Origin: Cladopsammia gracilis
Taxonomy: Eukaryota > Cnidaria > Anthozoa > Scleractinia > Dendrophylliidae
Length of the DNA: 64,000 nucleotides
Assembly: GCA_022457155.1 (NCBI GenBank)
Contig: JAJGOT010000051.1
Coordinates: 1,985,001-2,049,000, forward strand
Direction: 5' to 3'
Shown: in pieces, positions 30,107 through 41,600 of the stretch
Layout: each line of letters starts with the position of its first letter
How positions within the stretch are numbered: position 1 is the first letter of the stretch
Notes under the pieces: model-generated
What the model was told of the DNA's origin: nothing
Database searches by the model: none
What the model saw: only the letters and a program-made list of their open reading frames with translations
Program-made: the position numbers and the translations under genes

Positions 30107-31066
30107 ATGGCGCAACCCCGACAACGAAGACGGCGTGATGACGATAAACGCGAGCTGATTGCTTGGCTGGACGAACAGGCACGAAATCTTGAGCAGTTCG
30201 AACCTGCCGAAGAGCCTCGAAACAACCCACAGGACTTAGATTTTGAACAATTTGTTCAAGTCTATGATCGGGTTGATCGATGGGTTGAACGCGGCAGGCG
30301 AATTGTCCGGTTTCGTTTTACAACTGATCTCGAAAAACCTCTTGTCGCTAGAATTTTGAACAAAATCAAACAACATGTTCACACACGACACGCAATCAGG
30401 TTAATCTCTACAGTCGAGTTAAGAAACACTGAAGACGACGTGGTGAGGCAGTTTTATCAAAACAATCGACCCGGACCTTGGCTAGCCACTCTCTCCGAGA
30501 CCCGCCAGTGGTTGCAATCTCAGGAAGAGCTTCGTCTCCAAAACGCAAAACTCAAAAGGCCTAACACCAAATGGGTTTACGAACGCGCAGTCATGCTTGA
30601 TGTCAAAGTCGTGCTTGATCGACAACCCCTGCAAATAGGCCTCGGGTGGCTTCCTGATTGGCTTCGCAACAAAAGAGAAGTCATTGCCCTTGATAACTTC
30701 AACGACAATCTTTGTCTCTTTCGTTGCTTGGCCGTCCATCGAGGAGCTCGCAAAGATCGCAACACCCGCAAAACCAGAGAACTCGCGGAAAGCTTCTTTG
30801 CTCTTTATCCTCGGCTTAGAGGCCAGCTAACTTTGCGGCACTTCTCCAAAATCGAAAAGCATTTCAAGCAAGGCATTGCAGCCTACCTTGTTCTCCCCAA
30901 TGGTGACTTCATTTTAGCCCACTCCCCCGCGAATTACGACAAGGTTGGCCCTTCAACCATGACCATCGGCATCTATGAGGAACACGCCTTCTTGATAACC
31001 GATCTCAATAAAGTCACAAACAATTACACTTGTGGTGAGTGTGGCGGGAGGTTTACACGGGCTTAA
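30107..31066 (+). pseudogene. N-terminal fragment of a second Polinton-type polymerase, cut at the duplication junction
   Basis: 319 codons with a TATA-like TTGTATATATG just before the ATG. The middle (residues 194-300) has FNDNLCLFRCLAVH, an alternative form of the NKCFMWSVLAALH region in the large polymerases here. It ends in a CGEC zinc-finger half (309-312), matching the CPHC finger that precedes Exo I. No exonuclease or polymerase motif follows: the TAA stop at 31064-31066 is formed where the sequence joins the start of segmental copy 2 (AAAATATTTGG). So it is a truncated gene of a different Polinton subfamily. The assignment rests on this shared domain order. Confidence 0.7.
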
Positions 31067-31556
31067 AATATTTGGATAGAATTGAATGGCAAATGGTTTT
31101 GACCAATCAGAGCAAAAGAAATGTCGTGTTGGTCCGATTTTGTTGTTTTTGTTAAACAGTTACAAATATCCTTTGCATTGCAATAGATTTATTAAATCGT
31201 CGCGAATCGCTTCTTCGAAACTGATTTGCAGTGACTGTTGAACTCAAACAGCAAAAAAGCAAATTGGCAGCAGTGATCGAATGGACCACAAGTCGAACAC
31301 TAAAAAGACGCCAGACGAGATTTTGTGACCAACTTTCAGAATACATTCTTTAATGGAAAAAAGGCATCATAAATTTCGACAGCATCCACCCGTGTGGGAG
31401 GCGCGAAGAAATTAAAAGAAATTTTTTCGTTCGTGAGTGTTCAAGGGGAAAGAAAGCGGGGGTATATTTGTCAGTAAAATTTAGAAACAAGAACTGAATT
31501 AATAAAGAAATATTAAAGATCTGATATAGTTTTAAAATATCAATTGAAAGTTAATA

Positions 31557-32060
31557 CCTTATCACATGAAATTTTGGCGACACTTAAATTTAGCGAATTT
31601 AGCGATTTTTCTAAAAATCGCTAAATTAAAATGCACCAAAATTAAGTGTCGCTAAATTTAAATCGTCGCTAAATTAAAGTGAGTTCAATATGAAATTCTG
31701 CCATCTGGTCAGTTTCACACAATCATGCTGTTTTACGGTCGATTATGACGTGTATCGGATGTCTCGTGCACATATCAGTCATTTCAGCTTGACAACTGAA
31801 ATGGATTCTTCGCTAGTATTAAATTTTTCATTCCCGTATGGACTCCGCGGATTCTACGTTTATAAAGAGCTGTGGAATCCTAGATTAAATGAAAAGCTTG
31901 ACACAATTCACAATTCGCCAAAGTTTCAGTTCGTGAAATCGCAAAAATTAAGTGACTTATGTTCCAAAATTTACGAAAAATCGCTAAATTAAAGTGCCGC
32001 TAAATATGGATTTTTCAAAATCGCTAAATTAACGTGTCGCCAAAATTTCATGTGATAAGG
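31557..32060. mobile_element. 504-bp TIR element with TA target duplication
   Basis: Ends CCTTATCACATGAAATTTTG and its exact complement. Copy 1 preserves the empty site (AGTTAATAATTTG at about 4637), showing duplication of TA, as in Tc1/mariner-type insertion. Inside are many AAATCGCTAAATTA subrepeats and a 100-codon open frame (31690-31992) of unknown meaning. Located about 610 bp upstream of exon 1 of the complete NT5E gene. Confidence 0.88.
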
Positions 32061-32178
32061 TAATTTGTAGTAGTGTCCTCCCGCAGGCAACTCATTGGGC
32101 CGAGCAAACTGGATGGACGAGAGACTGGTAAAGAGGACATAAATGCGACTGACCCCTCCGATCTACTTTTTCTTGTCC

Positions 32179-32447
32179 TTTTTCCCCAGACCCCAGAGTT
32201 GCCTGAAATTACAGTGAAACCCCGTTACATCTGTAATAATATTATTAACTAGAACTCCCAGAGGAAACGATAAATTGTTCGAGATAGCGGAGGGTTCGAG
32301 TAAACGATCCAAGGATCCAAGGGAAATGGATCGGTGTTCGAGTTAGCGGGGTGTTCGAGGGCATTTTATCCGAGCTTCTGTAGTTGATGGACGGCCAAAA
32401 AAGATAAAATCTTTTGCTCTGGTTTGTACACAGTGCACAGTTGTCCA
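32179..32447. repeat. Direct repeat upstream of exon 1, copy 2
   Basis: Same unit as 4760-5028, followed by a three-unit ACAATACAC tract (32446-32474). Confidence 0.75.
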
Positions 32448-32670
32448 CAATACACAATACACAATACACAATGCCGATTGTCTTTTTTTTTTTTTCATTT
32501 GTTGGATTTGTATTATTTATGAGACATTTCTTTATACTGAATTGAATAATTTGTTTTGGCGGAATGGATGTCAATCCGATATTGCACAGCCGACAAGTGA
32601 TTGAAAGGTAAAAGTGTCGTTTTCAGGCAGACAGTCTGCTTGTAAACTTTACCATCCAGTATAAACAAAT

Positions 32671-35600
32671 ATGGAGGTAACGCTGGTCAAAGCCATAATC
32701 CTCGTCTTCTCATCTTTATTTCTACTATCCTTGGTGCAAGGATTTTCGCTTACACTTCTGCATACGAACGACAATCATGGCCGCTTTGAAGAAACCGACA
32801 CCTACGGTTTCTTTTGTTATCCCAAAGATGCTCAGGCGGGAAAATGTTTTGGAGGAATGGCTCGCAAAGCAACGATGATCAAACAAATTCGATCTCAGGC
32901 GCAGAATGTGCTGCTTGTTTCCGGCGGCGATGTGTTCACCGGAACACCGTGGTACAAAACTTATCGAGGTAATGCCACGAGGGCGTTCATGAATGAGCTT
33001 GGATACGATGCTATGGTAAGTTGTATAACCTAAATCAACCCATTTAATAAAGAGATCACGAGAGTTTTTTTCCCCAGACCCCAGAGTTGCCTGAAATTAC
33101 AGTGAAACCCCGTTACATCTGTAATAATATTATTAACTAGAACTCCCAGGGGAAACGATAAATTGTTCGAGATAGCGGAGGGTTCGAGTAAACGATCCAA
33201 GGATCCAAGGGAAATGGATCGGTGTTCGAGTTAGCGGCGTGTTCGAGGGCATTTTATCCGAGCTTCTGTAGTTGATGGACGGCCAAAAAAGATAAAATCT
33301 TTTGCTCTGGTTTGTACATAGTGCACAGTTGTCCATAGACTACGAGTAGTCCCTCCTTTTTCCTCAGGGATAGTAGAGCGAGCGAAATGCGAGCGCGCGT
33401 GAAAATCACCCCACGCGAGAAAGGCGAGACGCGCGACGGGGAAGAGAAAAAGGAGAGACTACATTTTATTTTTGTGTTTACAGGATTTTAATTTTCAGGA
33501 TCCAAGCTATATAGCAGAGAGAGTTGAAGTTTGTCTCAGTCAAGGCTGTAATTTTAGCTTCCGTTCGCTACGCTTTATAGTTGCGTGGAGTTCCCCTTGC
33601 AATTTTGACAGTCTAGCGACTACTTCGTTCATGCATGGTTCATGCCACTATTTCATTCAGGCAAGACCATGGTTTTGGTTCTTCTCTCGAACCTCCTCAG
33701 TTGCCGGGTTTGTATTTGGACGCTCGCGTTCGCAGATGTTTGTGCCATGCTATACACTTGATAAATTAAACCTTTCCCAAATCTGGATGAAAGTATCGCA
33801 AGAACATCTTTCCCCGCCAACAGTGCCTCCACCGCTTGAGTCTGTTTCGGTTTCAGCGATGTTATATTTGGAATTTTTTCCAGACATGCCTGAAGTTTGG
33901 CAACCATTGACAGAAACTAAGTTTTGATAGCGGCTGGCGCGTTTTTGACAGATGTTGACAGATTGCCATGGAAGAGCCAATCAGAGTTTTGAGTTGTGAG
34001 AGCAACGCATAAGTTCAAAAGTTTGGGCTTTGTCTGTAGTCTCTCCTTTTTCTCTCTCCCCACCGCGCGTCTCGCCTTTCTCGCGTGGAGTGATTTTCAC
34101 GCGCGCTCGCGTTTCGCTCGCTCTACTATCCCTGAGGAAAAAGGAGGGACTACTCGTAGTCGCTCGCTCTACTATCCCTGAGGAAAAAGGAGGGCCTACT
34201 CGTAATTGATATCAACATAAATTCCCATCGAAAAATGTAATTTCTTTTCCGGTGAAGTCCAAATGCCAGTGGCTTGACTCGGCTATTTAAAAACAAGAAC
34301 GTCATTACGGGCACGGCGAAAATCACGAGAACAAGTAACTGTACTTGCAAAGACCACCGTAACGAGATAGAAGCACCGGATCCTATAGTAAAGGATCTAA
34401 TCAGCTATAAAATAATAAAACGATTTGATACAAAAGCAAGGCTGATAAACGATACGGAAACGACTATATTTGTAAAAAATCCAATATTTCGAAAGGCACA
34501 GCCTTTCCTCTTCAGGGTCTTACAGATAATAACTCGTAAGGCAAAAAAACGTTACAATTTAAATTTAAAAGGGGGCTGGGGATTAAATATGATAATATGG
34601 CAGCATAAACTGAAGTGACAAAGTAAATGTAAATAACCGTAAATAACTAAGCAATATAGAGTTAAGAAAAACATCGACACAATACTACAGTAAATATAAG
34701 TAATGGAAACTGAGAAAAGATGTCATGTTTCATCTCTTCTATTTAAACCAAAAGATTCAAGGGTCTGACCTCTCTCTATGCTTCTCTTGCTTTACGTACA
34801 CCGTCACGATTAGTTTTAACGAGTTCAAGAGGGATAAGTTGCATATCAGAAGCGGTATGGTCGTTAGAAAGGAAATGTTCTGAGACTGCAGTAGGTTTAG
34901 AGATGTTAGTTTGTTTGTCAACTGGTCTACGATGTTCAGTCGTTGAAGCGGTCTTTAAGTCGTCGTTTGGTTTCTCCTATGTATTGTTTGTGACAACGAT
35001 TGCATTGTACCATGTAAATGACGTTTTTTGAGTTGCAGTCGATGTGATGATTAATACGTCTTGTTTCACCGGTAGAATGAAATGTATAATTGGTAAGTCC
35101 GTCCGTTATGTAGTTGTATGTCAAACAGTTGCTGTCACATTGAAAAGAACCACACAAAACAGAGAGCGCGCATGTAACTAACGTAACAATCAAACACAAA
35201 ACAGAGAGCGCGAGAGTCACTAACGTAACAATCAAACACAAAACAGAGAGCGTGCATGTCACTAACGGAACAATCAAACGCAAAACAAACAGCGCGCGAG
35301 TCACTAACGTAACAATCAAACACAAAACAGAGAGCGCGAGAGTCACTAACGTTACAATCAAACACAAAACAGAGTAGAGAGAGTCACTAACGTAATAATC
35401 AAACGCAAAACAGAGAGCGCGAGAGTCACTAACGTAACAATCAAACACAAAACAGAGAGCGCGAGTCACTAACGTAATAATCAAACACAAAACGGAGGGC
35501 GCACATGTCACTAACGTAACGATCAAACGCAAAACAGAGAGCGCGAGAGTCACTAACGTAACATTCAAACACAAAACAGAGAGCGCGCATGTCACTAACG

Positions 35601-38600
35601 TAACAATCAAACACAACAAACAGCGCGCGAGTCACTAGCGTCGTACAAATCGAACACAAAACAGAGAGCGCGCGAGTCAGTAACATAGCAATGAAACTCA
35701 AAACAGAGAGCGTGGGAGTGACAAGGGTAGCAGTCTAACACAAAACACAGAGCACGAGAGTCACTCGCACAACAATCAATCGACAAAACAGAGAGCGCGG
35801 GAGAACAATCAACTGACAAAACAGAGAGCCCGGGAGTAGCAAGGGTAATAATCAAACACAAATGAAAGAGCGCGCGAGTCAAAAGCGCCGTGACAATCAC
35901 ACACAAAACAGAGAGCGCGCGAGGCACTAACGTAACAATCAAACACAAAACAGACAACGAGAAAGTCAATAACGTGACCATCAAACAAAAGACAGAGAGC
36001 GCGAGAGCCACTGACTAACGTGACAAACACAAAACAAAGAGCGCGCATGTCACTAACGTAACAATCAAACACAAAACAGAGAGCGCGCATGTCACTAACG
36101 TAACAATCAAACACAAAACAAAGAGCGCGCATGTCACTAACGTAACAATCAAACACAAAACAGAGAGCGCGCATGTAACTAACGTAACAATCAAACACAA
36201 AACAGAGAGCGCGAGAGTCACTAACGTAACAATCAAACACAAAACAGAGAGCGTGCATGTCACTAACGGAACAATCAAACGCAAAACAAACAGCGCGCGA
36301 GTCACTAACGTAACAATCAAACACAAAACAGAGAGCGCGAGAGTCACTAACGTTACAATCAAACACAAAACAGAGTAGAGAGAGTCACTAACGTAATAAT
36401 CAAACGCAAAACAGAGAGCGCGAGAGTCGCTAACGTAACAATCAAACACAAAACAGAGAGCGCGAGAGTCACTAACGTAATAATCAAACGCAAAACAGAG
36501 AGCGCGCGAGTCACTAACGTAACAATCAAACACAAAACAGAGAGCGCGAGAGTCACTAATGTTACAATCAAACACAAAACAGAGTAGAGAGAGTCACTAA
36601 CATAATAATCAAACGCAAAACAGAGAGCGCGAGAGTCACTAACGTAATAATCAAACACAAAACAGAGAGCGCACATGTCACTAACGTAACAATCAAACAC
36701 AAAACAAAGAGCGCGCATGTCACTAACGTAACAATCAAACACAAAACAGAGAGCGCGCATGTAACTAACGTAACAATCAAACACAAAACAGAGAGCGCGA
36801 GAGTCACTAACGTAACAATCAAACACAAAACAGAGAGCGTGCATGTCACTAACGGAACAATCAAACGCAAAACAAACAGCGCGCGAGTCACTAACGTAAC
36901 AATCAAACACAAAACAGAGAGCGCGAGAGTCACTAACGTTACAATCAAACACAAAACAGAGTAGAGAGAGTCACTAACGTAATAATCAAACGCAAAACAA
37001 AGAGCGCGAGAGTCGCTAACGTAACAATCAAACACAAAACAGAGAGCGCGAGAGTCACTAACGTAATAATCAAACGCAAAACAGAGAGCGCGCGAGTCAC
37101 TAACGTAACAATCAAACACAAAACAGAGAGCGCGAGAGTCACTAATGTTACAATCAAACACAAAACAGAGTAGAGAGAGTCACTAACATAATAATCAAAC
37201 GCAAAACAGAGAGCGCGAGAGTCACTAACGTAATAATCAAACACAAAACAGAGAGCGCACATGTCACTAACGTAACAATCAAACGCAAAACAGAGAGCGC
37301 GAGAGTCACTAACGTAATAATCAAACGCAAAACAGAGAGCGCGAGAGTCACTAACGTAACAATCAAACACAAAACAGAGAGCGCGCATGTCACTAACGTA
37401 ACAATCAAACGCAAAACAGAGAGCGCACATGTCACTAACGTAACAATCAAACACAAAACAGAGAGCGCGAGAGTCATTAACGTAACAATCAAACACAAAA
37501 CAGAGAGCGCGAGAGTCACTAACGTAATAATCAAACACAAAACAGAGAGCGCACATGTCACTAACGTAACAATCAATCAAAACAGAGGGCGCGCATGTAA
37601 CTAACGTAACAATCAAACACAAAACAGAGAGCGCGAGAGTCACTAACGTAACAATCAAACACAAAACAGACAGCGCCATGTCACTAACGTAACAATAAAA
37701 CACAACAAATAGCGCGCGAGTCACTGGCGTCGTACAAATCGAACACAAAACAGAGAGCGCGCGAGTCAGTAACATAGCAATGAAACTCAAAACAGAGAGC
37801 GTGGGAGTGACAAGAGTAGCAGTCAAACACAACACAGAGCACGAGAGTCACTCGCACAACAATCAACTGACAAAACAGAGAGCGCGGGAGTAACAAGGGT
37901 AATAATCAAACACAAATCAGAGAGCGCGCGAGTCAAAAGCGCCGTGACAATCACACACAAAACAGAGAGCGCGCGAGTCACTAGCACCGTGACAATCACA
38001 CACAAAACAGAGAGCGCGCGAGGCACTAACGTAACAATCAAACACAAAACAGAGAACGAGAAAGTCAATAACGTGACCATCAAACAAAAGACACTGACTA
38101 GTCACTGACTAACGTGACAAACACAAAACAGAGAGTGCGAAAGTCACTAGCGTAATAATCAAACACAACAGTGAGCGCGGGAGTCACTACTGTAACAATC
38201 AAACACAAAACAGAGAGCGTGCATGCCACTAACGTTACAATCAAACACAAAACAGAGAGCGCGCGAGTCACTAGCTAGCGTCGGTCGTAACACAAAACAG
38301 AGAGCGCGCAAGTCAGTAACATAGCAATGAAACTCAAAACAGAGAGCGCGGGAGTAACAAGGGTAGCAATGAAACACAAAACACAAGCGCGAGGGTCACT
38401 AGTACAACAATCAACTGACAAAACAGAGAGCGCGGGAGTAACAAGGGTAACAATCAAACACAAAACAGAGAGCGCGGGGGTCACTAGCGAAACAATCAAC
38501 TAACAAAACAGAGAGCGCGGGAGTACCAAGGGTAACAATCAAACACAAAACAGAGAGCGCGAGAGTCACTAGCGCCGTAACAATCACACACAAAACAGAG

Positions 38601-41600
38601 AGCGCGCGAGGCACTATCGTAGCAATCAAACGCAAAAAGGAGGGCGCGAGAGTCACTGACTAATGTGACAAACACAAAACAGAGAGCGCGAGAGTCACTA
38701 GCGTAATAATCAAACACAAAAAACTGAGCGCGAGAGTCACTAACGTAACAATCAAACACAAAACAGAGGGCGCGAGAGTCACTAACGTGACGATCAAACA
38801 CAAAACCGCAGAGAGCGCGAGAGTCACTAACTTAACAAACAAAAACAGAACAGAGGGCGTACGAGCCACTAGCGTAACCAACAAATTCACAACAGACAGC
38901 GCGAGATAATCAAACAGAAACAGAGAGCGAACAACTACAAGCGATTTGGTCACCGTGATTAGTCGCCTCGTGTGTCCATCAGTGCGAATTACTTCGAGCT
39001 TCCCCTTTAGAGCGGGTTTGACTTTAGTGTCGTAAAACCAAAACCAAAGTTATTAATCTGGCTAGTGATCACAACAAACACTAGTCATGCAATAAACCAA
39101 TCAGAACACGTAAGCAAACACATGCAACCGGCGCCAAGCGCGGGAAAACCCGTGTGAGCCAATTACGATTAGTTTTGGTTGTGGTTTTGCTTCTGATTGG
39201 TCAAGAAAGTAACGCAAGTATTTTTTTATCCAATCACAAAGCGTAGCAATGCAAATCGCAAATTTACTTTCAGGTGAAAACGAAGAATGCAGCTAAGGGA
39301 CGGACCATTTATTTTTTGTGGAAGGGGGGAGGGGGGAGTTGGGAAATTACCAAAAACAAATTCCTGGGCCCAGTTGTTCAAAGAGTGGATAACGCTATCC
39401 ACGTCACTATCCAGTGGATAAAAGATAACAAAACCCATTGCGCTATCCAACGTGATAGCGCTATCCACGATTTGAACACCTGGGCCCTGCAGAAGAAATT
39501 TAAGAGAAAAACAATGGTGCACAAGAAAGCACGTGAAAAAAAAATTCTTGCAAATAGTGATACCGAAAAAAAATTCATACTCAGAAGAAATTGCTCGCCC
39601 CCCACCAAAATTAAATGGTCCGTCCCTAATATAACAGCAACTGCGTTTCAATTGCCTCAACAGAGCCTTGGAAATCATGAATTTGATGACGGTGTTGATA
39701 ACTTGGTGTCCTTCCTCAGCCATCTGAATTTCTCAGTAGTGGTATCAAATCTGAACGTTACTCAAGAACCAAAGTGGCCCCAGTCACCTCCCCTGTTTGT
39801 CAAGTCCAAAGTTCTCAATGTTGGTGGCACAAAGATTGGACTTGTGGGATACGTATTGAAGAATACACCTTCGTAAGTACAATGAAATTAAGAGAATCAA
39901 TTCAGAACTTGTGTTTTTTCAATCCAAATTTGAAGTAAACTAAGTAATAGTCGAACCACCCTGCGCGACCACATCTCCTTAGTGACCGCTTTTCTAAAAT
40001 ACCAATTTTTTTCTAGTCAAATCATTGCGTTCGTGCAATCCTAATCTTGTGTTTTCTGTGTGGTAGCCGGATTGAATAGCCCATTTTCGAGTTGCTCTTA
40101 GCCTCCTTTTGAAACCGAGGCCAAGTGCAAAACCATTCATATAAAAATGAGTTTTCTTTCACATGCAAATAAAACTTATATTCATATGAAAAGTTTTGCA
40201 CTTGTCCTCGGTTTGAAAAGGAGGCTAAGAGCAACTTGGAAATGGGCTATTCAGCCTTTCTCTGTTTCTCTATTTCGACGCTACTTTAACTCCCCGGAGA
40301 TTCTTTTGTTCTTTTTAGGTGCAAACCGGGCGGAAACTGGTATCTACTTTGGCATCTCCCCGAACGTTTTCACATACCTTCTTTTGCGCGAGCGCATTTG
40401 CCTAATGAATAATTACTACTAGTTATACTTGAAACATCTCGTAAGCGACCACCTCTCGTAAGCGGCCGCGACCACTTCCAATAGTGGTAATTTGAATTGT
40501 TCTATTGTTTTTATCTTCTGGTAAGCGTCCCCTCTCCCACTTTTTGGTGCGACCACAATGTGTTACATCACAACTCCAATACAACGAAAATCATTTGTCT
40601 CTTGTATCAAAGCTTCTTACGCTGATAAGTGCTTTATACATTGAAATAACTACAGGTTCATATGATTCAAAGTAAAGACCCGTGTGGTTTGACATCACGC
40701 AAGCGACCGCCCTGGCTTTGCATTGTGGGTGGTCGGTTACGGGAGGTGCGCCTATACTGAGAGTAACTTGCCACAGCTTTAGTCGTGTAGTCGAACGGTG
40801 AACCCCTTTTCTATACCGGCGCTATATAGCCATGTGTGGCCCAAATGGGTGTATTTTTTAGCTGTTTTGGTCTCAGTGAAAATGGTATAGAATCAACGGC
40901 CTGGTCTGAATGTGGGTACATTTTACTGTTAAAAATTCTAGATACATTAGATAGATATATTTGTTTGACTTTGTAAGATTTATGTTATAGTGTCCCCAAG
41001 TCCCCAATTGGCTCTTTTTGTAGCTAAATACATCGACACTTCAATAAAGTTAGCATCATCATCATCATCATCAGTGAAGGAAATCACATGTTTTAGGAAG
41101 GGTTATGGGTAAGGATTTCAAATTTAGAGGAGTACTCCCCTCCTCCTCCCCAGGCCCTGCTCCGATTTCAAAATGGCGGGCGAGCGTAGAAGCTCCCTGT
41201 ACGAGACTGCCAAAATACCCCATGAATCGTGGAATGTTTTGTGACGTGGCACACGATAAAATGGCGTTTTGGGAATTTTTTTTTTTTTTTGAGATTGGCA
41301 GCCCTGTTTGGTTTCTGGCAATTTGAAACCGTTGTTCAAACGATGCTGAAAATACCACACCATGTTCGCCCGGGTGGTGGTGGGGGGTGGGGGGGGGGGG
41401 GGTGGGGGGTACTCCCTATAATACAAAACTGAACGCAAGGCTGGCACTACAGCAAAGGGCAGATTTATTAATGGCCAATATTTTCGACTCAATTAGTCGA
41501 AATATTGGCCATTAATAAATCTGCCCTTTGCCGTAGTGCCAGCCTTGCATTCAGTTTTGTATTTTCACATTCAAGTGACGCATGGCACGAGATCTTTCAC

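Larger units (their letters stand above)
34330..35152 (-). mobile_element. 5'-truncated Penelope-like retroelement fragment
   Basis: Present only in copy 2, between the point where similarity to copy 1 ends and the minisatellite. On the minus strand it contains the end of a GIY-YIG-type reading frame, a frameshifted tail (HRRPVDKQTNISKPT, then LIPLELVKTNRDGVRKAREA) and, further on, a hammerhead-like core. This order (GIY-YIG, 3' region, ribozyme) fits Penelope-like elements. Confidence 0.65.

Noticed and set aside
35153..38925. CRISPR-like appearance of the 42-bp arrays
   Set aside because: There are no unique spacers between constant repeats; the whole unit is tandem and variable, and the host is an animal.
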